Source: Kofleriaceae bacterium (lineage in GTDB: Bacteria; Myxococcota_A; Polyangia; Haliangiales; Haliangiaceae). From it: a DNA stretch of 37,606 bases. Below, one piece after another: positions 18,664 to 25,687 of the stretch; position 1 is the stretch's first letter; the number at the start of each line of letters is the position of its first letter. Both the position numbers and the translations under genes were made by a program. The notes under the pieces were generated by a model, which did no database searches, was not told the DNA's origin, and saw nothing but the letters and a program-made list of their open reading frames with translations. Location: NCBI GenBank assembly GCA_013368795.1, contig JABFXX010000151.1, forward strand, positions 1-37,606, read 5' to 3'.

Positions 18664-19335
18664 CCGCGTTCTCGTCGGATCGGCAGCAGGCGCTTCTTCA
18701 CCGCGCCGCACAGGCCCCGAGCGCACGAGTCGACGGAGGAATCGATCGGCGCCGGCCGGTAGAGAGCCGAGCGACATGAGTCCGGGTGACCACTCGCCGA
18801 CGACGATGCGCGTGACGCGCATGCGGTACTCCTTGTCTAGGCTCTCCCAGTACGAGCCTGCCTCGCGTTCGTCATCGGTCGGTACGTTGTGGACCGGGTC
18901 CGGGTGCTCGAAGCGCTCGGAGTAGAGGCGACCGCGCCAGTTGTTCGCGAATTCCTGGGCGCGGACCTCGTGTGCCGGTTCGCCGCGCCATGGATCTCCG
19001 TGGAGCTGCAGGTGACCGAGCTCGTGCAGCAACGTGTCGTACAGGAGCTTGCGGCGTACCGCCCACGGTGGCCACTGCCCTCGCGCGGGTGCACCGAAGT
19101 CCTCGGCGGATCGCTCGCGGTACATGTAGCCGCGCAGGCTGACTCGTGCCGGCAGCATCGAGCAGATCGTGATGTCGCGGCGGCCATGCCAGACCCAGCC
19201 GAGGCGAGTAACACCGCGGCTCTTGTCTGTGAAGTGGACGTCGCGAAGACGCACGCATAGCTCCTCGGGGATTCGCGACAGCACGAGGTCGACGTCGGCG
19301 CGCGTGATGTAGTTGACGAGGTGGGGCTTGGTCAT
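18661..19335 (-). CDS. HELGH zinc metallopeptidase-like protein
   Basis: The product has 224 residues from the ATG at 19335, with a GGAG Shine-Dalgarno about 9 nt upstream. The zinc motif HELGH is at 104-108 in the helix LLYDTLLHELGHLQLHGD; His112 and later acidic residues are candidate third ligands. Upstream, residues 1-80 hold a Trp/Arg-rich beta region (RLGWVWHGRRDITICSML). There is no signal peptide, so it is cytoplasmic. The fold resembles small ImmA/IrrE- or SprT-like metallopeptidases, but the family is not certain. The ATGA overlap (19332-19335) with the upstream methionyl-tRNA synthetase gene suggests translational coupling. The link with tRNA charging is unexplained. Confidence 0.75.
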   Translation of the reverse strand: MTKPHLVNYITRADVDLVLSRIPEELCVRLRDVHFTDKSRGVTRLGWVWHGRRDITICSMLPARVSLRGYMYRERSAEDFGAPARGQWPPWAVRRKLLYDTLLHELGHLQLHGDPWRGEPAHEVRAQEFANNWRGRLYSERFEHPDPVHNVPTDDEREAGSYWESLDKEYRMRVTRIVVGEWSPGLMSLGSLPAGADRFLRRLVRSGPVRRGEEAPAADPTRTR

Positions 19336-20843
19336 GACCGGCTCCTGGTCTTGCGAGGAAGAGGTGGTGGGCCGCGGCGAATGCGGGCGCCGTCGGCGAG
19401 GCCGCCCCAGCGCGGGTCGAGAGTGGGATCGCCGAGGCGGTGTGCGAGCGCGCGAGACACGCCGGGCACGAACGGCGCGAGCTCGCCGGCGGCGATCCGC
19501 GCGGCTTCGAGCGGGGCGAGGAGTCCGGAAGCCGCGGCCGCGGCGTCCGTCCGCGCGAGCTTCCATGGCTGGGTGCGCTCGAGGCTGCGGTTCGCCTCGT
19601 CGATCAGCTCGACGATCGCGCCGGCCGCATCGTCGAGCAGGAACGCATCGATCGCGGCATCGACGCGAGCAGGTAGCGCATCGGCGAGCGCGCGGAGACC
19701 AGCCGCTTCGACGGGTTCGGAGGGTTGCGTGACGACACCATCGGTGAGCCGCGAGAGGAGCGTCGTGCACCGCTGCACGAGGTTGCCCAGGCCGTCGGCG
19801 AGATCGGTGTCGTACGCGGCGAGGATCGCGTCGGTCGAGATGTCGGTGTCGCCGCGCGTCCGGCACTTGCGCAGGAAGAACCAGCGCAGCGCATCGACAC
19901 CGGTCTCGGCGAGGACCGGTGCGACGTCGAGCTGGAGGCTGGACTTGCTCAGCTTGTGCCTCTCGACGGTGATGTAGCCGTGGACGAGGATGCGATCGGG
20001 CAGCGGCAGGCCGGCAGAGAGCAGGAACGCGGGCCAGTAGACGGCGTGGAATCGCGAGATGCCCTTGCCGATCACGTGCAGGCGCTCGCCGCTGCGCCAG
20101 TAGCGATCGAGCAGCGCCTCGTTGCCGCCGAGGCCGAGGGACGAGACATAGTTCGCGAGCGCGTCGAACCAGACGTAGATGACCTGGCTCGGATCGTCGG
20201 GGACCGGGATGCCCCAGCCGCCCGAACGCGAGGCGGGACGCGAGACACTGAGATCGCGGACGTCGCCGTCGAGGAATGCGAGCGTCTCGGCGCGCGCGGC
20301 ATCGGAGACGACCGCGAGGCGACCGGATGTGATCGCGTCGCGGATCGCTTCGCGGTAGCGCGAGAGCCGGAAGAACCAGTTGAGCTCGCGCACCGGCTCC
20401 GGTGGAGTGCCGTGCTCGGGGCAGATGTCGACGGTGTCGTCGACGAACGCCTCGCAGCCCGCGCAGTAGCGACCCTCCCACGTGCGCTGGTAGAGGTCGC
20501 CACGGCGTGCGCATGCGCGCCACAGCCACTCGACGGCCGGCCGGTGTCGCGGATCGGCCGACGTGCGGATGAAGTCATCGGGGACGACGTCGAGAAGAGG
20601 GCCGAGCTCGCGAAACGCGGCGGCGTTGCGATCGACGAGCTCGCGAGGCGTGAGGCCCTCGCGAGCGGCGGCGAGGACGTTCTTGAGGCTGTTGTCGTCG
20701 GTGCCGGTCAGGAACCGAACGTCGCGGCCGCGCCGGCGGCGATGGCGGGAGAGCGCGTCGGCGAGGACGAGCTCGTAGGCGAAGCCGAGGTGAGGGCGAG
20801 CGTTGACGAACGGGATCGCGGTCGTGATGAAAGACGTGGTCAT
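19332..20843 (-). CDS. metG: Methionyl-tRNA synthetase (HLGF/KLSKS variant)
   Basis: This enzyme charges tRNA-Met with methionine in the cytoplasm. All class I landmarks are visible in 503 residues: the HIGH-type site in VNARPHLGFAYE (residues 18-21, with Phe in place of the last His), the zinc knuckle Cys127, Cys130, Cys141, His144, the WFDALANYVSSLG stretch, VHGYITVERHKLSKS (297-301) and an alpha-helical anticodon-binding domain up to about 480. There is no C-terminal tRNA-binding domain. HLGF-type enzymes are a known subgroup and may be second copies that accompany a standard MetRS. The ATG at 20843 has a good GGAGG site 6 nt upstream. A possible leader peptide and hairpins lie before it, and a metallopeptidase-like gene follows with a 4-nt overlap. 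Confidence 0.92.
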   Translation of the reverse strand: MTTSFITTAIPFVNARPHLGFAYELVLADALSRHRRRRGRDVRFLTGTDDNSLKNVLAAAREGLTPRELVDRNAAAFRELGPLLDVVPDDFIRTSADPRHRPAVEWLWRACARRGDLYQRTWEGRYCAGCEAFVDDTVDICPEHGTPPEPVRELNWFFRLSRYREAIRDAITSGRLAVVSDAARAETLAFLDGDVRDLSVSRPASRSGGWGIPVPDDPSQVIYVWFDALANYVSSLGLGGNEALLDRYWRSGERLHVIGKGISRFHAVYWPAFLLSAGLPLPDRILVHGYITVERHKLSKSSLQLDVAPVLAETGVDALRWFFLRKCRTRGDTDISTDAILAAYDTDLADGLGNLVQRCTTLLSRLTDGVVTQPSEPVEAAGLRALADALPARVDAAIDAFLLDDAAGAIVELIDEANRSLERTQPWKLARTDAAAAASGLLAPLEAARIAAGELAPFVPGVSRALAHRLGDPTLDPRWGGLADGARIRRGPPPLPRKTRSRS

Positions 20844-20849
20844 GGCATT

Positions 20850-20912
20850 CCTCCAGGTGTTGCCGGAGGCCGCCCTCGCACGCCGATCGAGCACAGCTGC
20901 CACGAGGGCAGC
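20850..20912 (-). promoter_or_regulatory. Possible attenuator hairpins before metG
   Basis: Three competing pairings are visible in the transcript. Arms 20907-20912 and 20896-20901 form a perfect 6-bp stem with a 5-nt loop. Arms 20903-20912 and 20869-20878 form a 10-bp stem with one U-G pair and exclude the first. The CCTCC at 20865-20869 can pair with the metG Shine-Dalgarno GGAGG at 20850-20854 and hide it. High GC content makes chance pairing common, so this is a hypothesis. Confidence 0.35.
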
Positions 20913-20929
20913 CGCTCGGCACGTTCAGG

Positions 20930-21004
20930 TCAGGTGCGCGCGTACGGATGCCCGATGTTCCCGTCGGAACACATGGGCATTCGCATGAAGAGCGCGCTGG
21001 TCAC
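20930..21004 (-). CDS. Possible Met-rich leader peptide of metG
   Basis: A 24-residue reading frame starts at GTG 21004 and ends with TGA at 20930-20932, 86 nt before the metG start. It holds three Met in five residues (MRMPM), unusual in this GC-rich genome where ATG is scarce. A ribosome stalling on uncharged tRNA-Met there could change the downstream hairpins and expose the metG ribosome site. There is only a weak Shine-Dalgarno. The idea is inferred from position and composition alone. Confidence 0.3.
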   Translation of the reverse strand: MTSALFMRMPMCSDGNIGHPYART

Positions 21005-21053
21005 GACGTCACCGTAGCACGCCGCGTTCGTGGCGCTGCAGGGAATCTGGCGG

Positions 21054-21503
21054 TCAGAGGGCGAGCACGCTGACCGAGCCGCCGAAGAACAGCACCGCGG
21101 CGACCATGTGGCGCAGGCTCGAGCTGTAGCCGTCGACCTTGCCGACGGAGCTGTTGGACGAGTTGCGGATCGTCCCGTCGCTCTCGATCTTGCCGACGGA
21201 GCTGTTGGACGAGTTGCGGATCGTACCGTCGGACTCGACCTTGCCGATCGAGCTGTTGGACGAGTTGCGGATCGTGCCGTCGGACTCGACCTTGCCGATC
21301 GAGCTGTTCGACGAGTTGCGGATCGTCCCGTCCTTCTCGATCTTGCCGACGGAGCTATTCGACGAGTTGCGAATCGTGCCGTCGCTGTCGACCGAGCCGA
21401 TGCTGCTGTTCGACGAGTTGCGGATCGTCACCGAGCCGATCGTGATGTCGGCGCGTGCGACGCTCGTCAGGAAGAGCAGGGCGATCACGATCCAGCGGGT
21501 CAT
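21054..21503 (-). CDS. Five-fold beta-flower-type repeat protein, exported
   Basis: The 149-residue product has a signal peptide (residues 1-18, cut after ARA), six units of 17 residues and a C-terminal hydrophobic segment (about 132-149). The invariant core IRNSSNSS recurs at 27-34, 44-51, 61-68, 78-85, 95-102 and 112-119, with DGT before and (I/V)GK(V/I) after it. This matches the DGTIRxSxxxxIGxI repeat of the five-fold beta-flower family, of unknown function. The tail could be a membrane anchor or sorting signal. Near-identity of the repeats at DNA level means recent expansion. TACGGT (21510-21515) ends 6 nt before the ATG. The gene is downstream of darP on the same strand, 51 nt away, and upstream of metG. 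Confidence 0.82.
   Translation of the reverse strand: MTRWIVIALLFLTSVARADITIGSVTIRNSSNSSIGSVDSDGTIRNSSNSSVGKIEKDGTIRNSSNSSIGKVESDGTIRNSSNSSIGKVESDGTIRNSSNSSVGKIESDGTIRNSSNSSVGKVDGYSSSLRHMVAAVLFFGGSVSVLAL
21147..21425. repeat. Six 51-bp tandem repeats within beta-flower gene
   Basis: The segment holds six tandem copies of a 51-bp unit, each encoding one 17-residue repeat. The core for IRNSSNSS is almost invariant in DNA and the rest differs mainly in third positions and in Ile/Val swaps. Confidence 0.85.
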
Positions 21504-21509
21504 GGCCGA

Positions 21510-21515
21510 ACCGTA
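21510..21515 (-). promoter_or_regulatory. Start-proximal -10 box of beta-flower gene
   Basis: TACGGT ends 6 nt before the ATG at 21503, so the beta-flower gene may be transcribed separately from darP as a leaderless message. Confidence 0.35.
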
Positions 21516-21554
21516 CCGCGTCGACGGACTGGAACGATGACGTTCTTCCGAGGT

Positions 21555-22142
21555 TCACGATTCTTCATCGTCATCCTCGTCTTCGTCGTCATCTTCGTCC
21601 TCATCCTCGTCGACATCGTCCTCGTCGCGCGGCGCCGCAGCCGCCGCGGCCTGTACCTTCAGGAGCTCGACGACATGGCGAAACAGCGCACGTGCCGCAC
21701 CGGGCGGGCGGCCAGTCGCGCGCTCGCGCTTCGCGGCATCGATGAGGCGCGGGAGCTCGGCATCGCCGCCTCCGGGGAATGCGGCGATCGCGGCGGGACC
21801 CTCCTCGATGAGGCGCGTGCGCCACTGCTCGGCGAGATGGAACTGGCGCGCGTGGAGGGTGCCGGTCTCGGCGAGCTTCGCGAGCTGATCCTCGATCACG
21901 CTGATGTCGGTGCGGCGCAGATCGCCGGCGAGCGTCCGCTCGGCACGGCGGCGCGCGACGTGCGAGGTGACGGCGCGTGCGCGATCGATCGAGTCGCGCA
22001 GGTCCTCGTCGAGCTCGAGCTTCTTCACCGTGGTCTCGGCGAGCTTCATGAGCTCGCGGGCGATGCGGGCGGAGCGGTCGCCGGCACGGCGTCGTTTGCT
22101 CCGCGCGATCTCTCGCGCGCTCCGGGTATCGTCGTCGCTCAT
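21555..22142 (-). CDS. darP: DarP/YjgA (DUF615) ribosome-associated protein with acidic tail
   Basis: The 195-residue product matches DUF615, the family of the 50S-assembly factor DarP (YjgA). The N-terminal helix (SAREIARSKRRRAGDRSARI), the long helical core (LMKLAETTVKKLELDEDLRDSI), DISVIEDQLAKL and LAEQWRTRLIEEGPAAI all fit. The odd part is the last 25 residues, made almost only of Asp and Glu after an Ala-rich stretch, which ordinary DarP proteins such as the E. coli one do not have. The tail could tune RNA or ribosome binding by charge repulsion; this is inference. The gene begins at the ATG at 22142 and shares its upstream region with the divergent Cys-rich lipoprotein gene. Confidence 0.85.
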   Translation of the reverse strand: MSDDDTRSAREIARSKRRRAGDRSARIARELMKLAETTVKKLELDEDLRDSIDRARAVTSHVARRRAERTLAGDLRRTDISVIEDQLAKLAETGTLHARQFHLAEQWRTRLIEEGPAAIAAFPGGGDAELPRLIDAAKRERATGRPPGAARALFRHVVELLKVQAAAAAAPRDEDDVDEDEDEDDDEDEDDDEES

Positions 22143-22214
22143 CGCGCCGCATCATCGTCGGCTTTCGCCTGGAGAAACACAGACAAGCGTGCGAACTGCT
22201 GAGCGATCGATCGA

Positions 22215-22235
22215 GTTGCCCAAGGTTTGGGCAAC
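22215..22235. promoter_or_regulatory. 9-bp perfect inverted repeat in divergent promoter region
   Basis: GTTGCCCAA (22215-22223), a GGT spacer and TTGGGCAAC (22227-22235) form a perfect dyad between darP and the divergent lipoprotein gene. Its position between two divergent starts, with no T-run, favours an operator over a terminator. Confidence 0.45.
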
Positions 22236-22316
22236 CAGTGCAGCGGAGCGCACATCCGCGATACCAGAAGACTTTGGTTCCGCGAGCTTATGTCGCGGCA
22301 CGTCGCATGAATTGGA

Positions 22317-22344
22317 GGTGCCTCACTTACCAAGGGGAGGCACT
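22317..22344 (+). promoter_or_regulatory. Hairpin over the Shine-Dalgarno of Cys-rich lipoprotein
   Basis: GTGCCTC (22318-22324) pairs with GAGGCAC (22337-22343), with a 12-nt loop. The second arm contains most of the GGGGAGG ribosome site (22334-22340) of the GTG start at 22346, so the stem would hide it. Confidence 0.4.
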
Positions 22345-22345
22345 C

Positions 22346-23128
22346 GTGACCAAGACGCTGCTCGCACTCGCATCGATGCTCGCCTTCGCAGCCTGCCAGT
22401 CGGCCGAGACGACCGGTCAGCCGCCGGCCGCGCCCGCCGATGGCGAGGGCGTGACGATGCGAATCGCCCAGCCGGACCGGCTCGCCGGCAGCTACGTCGA
22501 CGCGTCGGGCATCAAGATCGACTTCGAGACCGCGCGCTCCGGCGACAACCTGTTCATGAACATCGCGAGCAAGGGCCACGAGATCATCCACGCCGAGACG
22601 ACCGCGGATCAGTACGTGTTCCGCTATCTCGACGGCCGCCTGACCCTGAAGGTCGACAAGGAGTGGGTCCAGCGCGTCCAGGCCGAGGGCGAGGGTGGCC
22701 CGGCCGCGCAGGACACGAGCGAGATGCACTGGACCGGCGACATGGCCGTCCTCGACGAGATGATCGCCATGCCCGAGGCCAAGGCCCTTCCCTGGATGTC
22801 GCGGGCTCTCGGTTCGCTCGGCTACACCGGCAGCGAGTTCCCGGCGAGCCTCCCGATGCACAAGATGGCGCGCCAGAGCGCCGACGCCCTCGGTATCGAG
22901 CTGCCGCCGATCGACACGGTCGATACCGAGAGCAGCTTCTGCACGGCGTATCCGAACTCCGGCAACCAGTGCTACGGCATGTGCGGCAACGGCTGCAACT
23001 GCTGGTCGTGGGTGTGCGGCGACTGCTGCTACCACAGCGGCTGCGCGCGCCACGACGACTGGTGCCGCAGCGGCCAGTGGTACTACTGCTACAACATCAC
23101 CGCCGTCATCGCGCTGTTCGGCTGTTAA
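22346..23128 (+). CDS. Cys-rich lipoprotein with phospholipase A2-like His-Asp motif
   Basis: The start is the GTG at 22346, with GGGGAGG upstream; an in-frame ATG at 22307 would add 13 residues before the signal. The signal peptide ends in AFAAC (about Cys17). Residues about 30-195 are a soluble domain with no clear match. The C-terminal ~60 residues contain 13 or more Cys: CYGMCGNGCNC, CGDCCYHSGC and CARHDDWC, ending in YYCYNITAV. The CxxHDxxC arrangement resembles the CCxxHDxC active site of secreted phospholipases A2, with the His-Asp pair at the core. A close match to the known Ca2+-loop is not obvious, so activity is unproven. The stop codon overlaps the -10 box of the protease gene, and the pair may be co-regulated. 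Confidence 0.75.
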   Translation: MTKTLLALASMLAFAACQSAETTGQPPAAPADGEGVTMRIAQPDRLAGSYVDASGIKIDFETARSGDNLFMNIASKGHEIIHAETTADQYVFRYLDGRLTLKVDKEWVQRVQAEGEGGPAAQDTSEMHWTGDMAVLDEMIAMPEAKALPWMSRALGSLGYTGSEFPASLPMHKMARQSADALGIELPPIDTVDTESSFCTAYPNSGNQCYGMCGNGCNCWSWVCGDCCYHSGCARHDDWCRSGQWYYCYNITAVIALFGC

Positions 23129-23131
23129 CCT
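23126..23131 (+). promoter_or_regulatory. Start-proximal -10 box of serine protease gene
   Basis: TAACCT begins inside the stop codon of the upstream gene and ends 6 nt before the GTG at 23138. Confidence 0.3.
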
Positions 23132-23137
23132 GATCGC

Positions 23138-24298
23138 GTGAGCATGCTCCGCCGAGCTGCGGTCCTGGTCGCCGCACTCGGCGGTTCTGCGTCTGGGGCC
23201 GCACCGATCACCGGGAGCACGCCGGCCGACGAGGATATGGTCGTCGCGCTCGCGCACGGCAGCACGCTCATCTGCAGCGGCGCGATCATCGGGCCGCACG
23301 CCGTGCTGACGGCAGCCCACTGCCTCGTCGACTCGTCGCTGCCCGACGTCGTCGAGGGCGCCGCGGTCGCGACCGGCACGCACCATCGCGTCGTCGCCGC
23401 CTTCGTGCATCCCGATTACGACGCCGATACGTTCGATCACGACATCGCCGTCGTCATCGTCGACAGCGAGCTCGCCGGCGCGCCGCAGCCGTTCGCGACG
23501 ACGCTGCCGCCGGGTGTCGTCGTAGGCGGGACGATGCGCGTCCTCGGTTACGGCTGGACCGTCGCGAATGATCCGTTGCCGGCCGAGCGTCGTGGCGGGA
23601 CCTCGCGGATCGATGCGGTCGACTCGCTGCGCATCCGATCGAGCGCGGCACCGTCGCAGGCGTGCGAGGGCGACTCCGGCGGCCCCGCGCTCGTCGACGG
23701 CAGCGTCGTCGGCGTCGCGTCGTCGGGCGACGTCAACTGCACGCAGTTCGCGCGGCACACGCGTGTCGATGCGCACGCGGCATTTGTCGCGGACGTGCTG
23801 GCGCGCACCGCGGCTGGCGGTGCGAAGCCCGGCGATCGCTGCTGGTACGACGCGAACTGCGAGACCGGGTCGTGCGTGCAGGCGCTCGACGAGCCTCGCT
23901 GGTCGTTCTGCTCGCCGCCTTGCGACGACGGCGCGTGTCCGGCCGGGCTTGCGTGCATCGTCGACGGCAACCAGGAGGAACGCTGCCGTCATCCGTGGCC
24001 GAGCCCTGGCGCGGATCGCCATGCGTGCAACTCCGACGAGGATTGTGCATCCGACCTGTGCGTCGCGCCGGCAGGAGAGTCGCAAGCCGTGTGTGCGACC
24101 CGCTGCTTCAGCGATCTGCCGGGCTTCGACTGCCCGGTCAATACGGTGTGTCGCGATGCCGCCGACGGTACCGAGGCTTGCTTCGCGATCGAGTCAGACG
24201 CCGGCGGTTGCCGGGTTGCTCCCGGCGACGACGGCGCGCTTCTCGCGTTCGGTGTCATCGGACTGACCGCGCTTGTCGTACGGCGACGCGCGGCCTGA
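23138..24298 (+). CDS. Secreted trypsin-like serine protease with MYXO-CTERM-like tail
   Basis: The catalytic triad of family S1 is clear: His61 in LTAAHC, Asp102 in HDIAVV and Ser180 in GDSGGP. A signal peptide (residues 1-20) precedes the protease domain (about 23-220). Then come Cys-rich modules of a type common in myxobacteria (GDRCWYDANCETGSC, CNSDEDCASDLC, CFSDLPGFDC). The end has the features of a MYXO-CTERM sorting signal: a Gly-Gly-Cys stretch (AGGCRVAPG), a hydrophobic segment LLAFGVIGLTALVV and a final Arg cluster (RRRAA). In such proteins the Cys region is processed and the product is attached to the cell surface. A second start (ATG at 23144) is possible. The upstream gene ends 9 nt earlier. 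Confidence 0.9.
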   Translation: MSMLRRAAVLVAALGGSASGAAPITGSTPADEDMVVALAHGSTLICSGAIIGPHAVLTAAHCLVDSSLPDVVEGAAVATGTHHRVVAAFVHPDYDADTFDHDIAVVIVDSELAGAPQPFATTLPPGVVVGGTMRVLGYGWTVANDPLPAERRGGTSRIDAVDSLRIRSSAAPSQACEGDSGGPALVDGSVVGVASSGDVNCTQFARHTRVDAHAAFVADVLARTAAGGAKPGDRCWYDANCETGSCVQALDEPRWSFCSPPCDDGACPAGLACIVDGNQEERCRHPWPSPGADRHACNSDEDCASDLCVAPAGESQAVCATRCFSDLPGFDCPVNTVCRDAADGTEACFAIESDAGGCRVAPGDDGALLAFGVIGLTALVVRRRAA

Positions 24299-24310
24299 GC
24301 GACGCTGCGG

Positions 24311-25450
24311 TCACGGCGTGGTCACCGTCACCGACACCGGACGGATCCGGCCGAAGAGGCCATTCGCCTCGTCGTTGGGGCCGGCCGCGAAGTACAGCAC
24401 GTCCGGGTTGCCGCCCGTGCCGCCGGTACCGAACGTCATGCCCCACAGGCCGTCGACGGCGAGCGGGGTGCCCTGCGGATCGGCGAGCAGACCCAGCGGC
24501 TCGCCCGTCGCCGGATCGAACGTGTTGATCAGGCCGTCGCCGAAGTTGCCGACGAGCAGCTGGCCGGCGTGATCGCCGAACGTCGCCGGTGCGAGCGCCA
24601 TGCCCCACGGCGCGTTCAGATCGCCGTCGTCCGCGACGCGACGGAGCAGCTTGCCGTTGAAGTCGTACGCATCGACGACGCCGAGGCCCTTGCCTTTCAC
24701 CTCGTCGCCGGTCGCCGGATCGACCTGCGCGTACGTGACGAAGACGTCGGTACCGATCGTCATCACGTTGAACGGACCGAAGTCCGCGGGCAGGTTCGGA
24801 TCGGTGAACGCGCCCGCGCCGAGATCGACCTTGGCGAAGTTCGTGTCGTAGACGTTGATCTCCTTGCCGACGAAGTTGGCGACGAGCAGGTTGTTGCCCG
24901 CGATCGTCACACCCTTGTAGTTCGCACCCGGGTTGTTGACGACGACCGTGCCGCCCGTCGGATTCTGCGCCTGGTTGAACGCGATCACCTGACCATCTTC
25001 GTTCACGAAGATGAGCTCGGCGGGCGGACAGTTGGCTCCGCTGCCGATCATGAACTTGTTCTCGGGGTCCGCGACGACGCCGGTGATGCCCTCTCCGAGA
25101 TCGATCTGGCCCGACGCCGGGGGCGTCGTCTTCGGATTGCCGTCGCCGTCATAGATCGAAACCTTGCCGGTTCCGTTGTCGGCGATCACGAGCCAGCCAA
25201 GTCCGGGGGTGATGCCCCAGGAGTTCACGAGATCCGGGTCGACGCGCTTGGCGAGCTCGGCATTGTCGGACACGAGGTTGTCGACAGCGAACCCTGTCAG
25301 GGTCGCGCTACCGCCGCCTCCTCCGCCACCACCCCCCGTACCGGGGGGCGGCACCACGTCGTCGAGATCGTTGTCGTCGCCGCAACCGCCGACGCAACTT
25401 ACTGCCACCAGCACCGAGAACAACCAGCGACTGCGTGACGTGATCACCAT
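24311..25450 (-). CDS. TIGR03118 family lipoprotein (beta-propeller-like)
   Basis: The 379-residue product starts at the ATG at 25450 with GGAGG 7 nt upstream. A signal peptide ends in VSC or VGGC (Cys19 or Cys23), followed by an acidic stretch and a run of about nine Gly. The mature part matches TIGR03118: NLVSDNAELAKRVDPDLVNSWGI, WLVIADNGTGKVSIYDG, PENKFMIGSG, FTDPNLPADFGPFNV and a final GLWGMTFGTGG with GRIRPV. NHL-type blades are implied by the repeated G(V/L)xV and W stretches. Function is unknown; a surface or periplasmic binding role is likely. It converges on the serine protease gene with 12 nt between stops. Confidence 0.86.
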   Translation of the reverse strand: MVITSRSRWLFSVLVAVSCVGGCGDDNDLDDVVPPPGTGGGGGGGGGSATLTGFAVDNLVSDNAELAKRVDPDLVNSWGITPGLGWLVIADNGTGKVSIYDGDGNPKTTPPASGQIDLGEGITGVVADPENKFMIGSGANCPPAELIFVNEDGQVIAFNQAQNPTGGTVVVNNPGANYKGVTIAGNNLLVANFVGKEINVYDTNFAKVDLGAGAFTDPNLPADFGPFNVMTIGTDVFVTYAQVDPATGDEVKGKGLGVVDAYDFNGKLLRRVADDGDLNAPWGMALAPATFGDHAGQLLVGNFGDGLINTFDPATGEPLGLLADPQGTPLAVDGLWGMTFGTGGTGGNPDVLYFAAGPNDEANGLFGRIRPVSVTVTTP

Positions 25451-25687
25451 ACTTGACCTCCATGCGGATAAACCGCACCCGGGACCGGTGCAGATGCCGC
25501 ACCAGCGCCCACTCCGCTTGAAGATCGCGTGGATGTCGAGGATCGGCCGCGCCAGGGAGCACAGCGCGCACGCGTCTAACGAGAGGTCGCGCTCTCGAAA
25601 TTCAGCGCTGAGCTACGCACCGCATGCTCCGACGCGCGTTCGTGCGATCGAGGTACGTCTCTCGCCGCGCCTCGTCGGCGCTCGCGA

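Noticed and set aside
20844-21053. T-box or other tRNA-sensing riboswitch before metG
   Set aside because: No T-box bulge sequence or conserved stem I could see; only the leader peptide and short hairpins, reported as a hypothesis.
21147-21425. Regular repeats that might be a CRISPR array
   Set aside because: The units are direct tandem 51-bp copies without unique spacers and encode a continuous protein repeat.
25451-25687. Possible RNA gene in the gap between the TIGR03118 and LuxR genes
   Set aside because: No tRNA-like fold, promoter pair or conserved stem could be seen; it is likely just upstream and downstream untranslated sequence.
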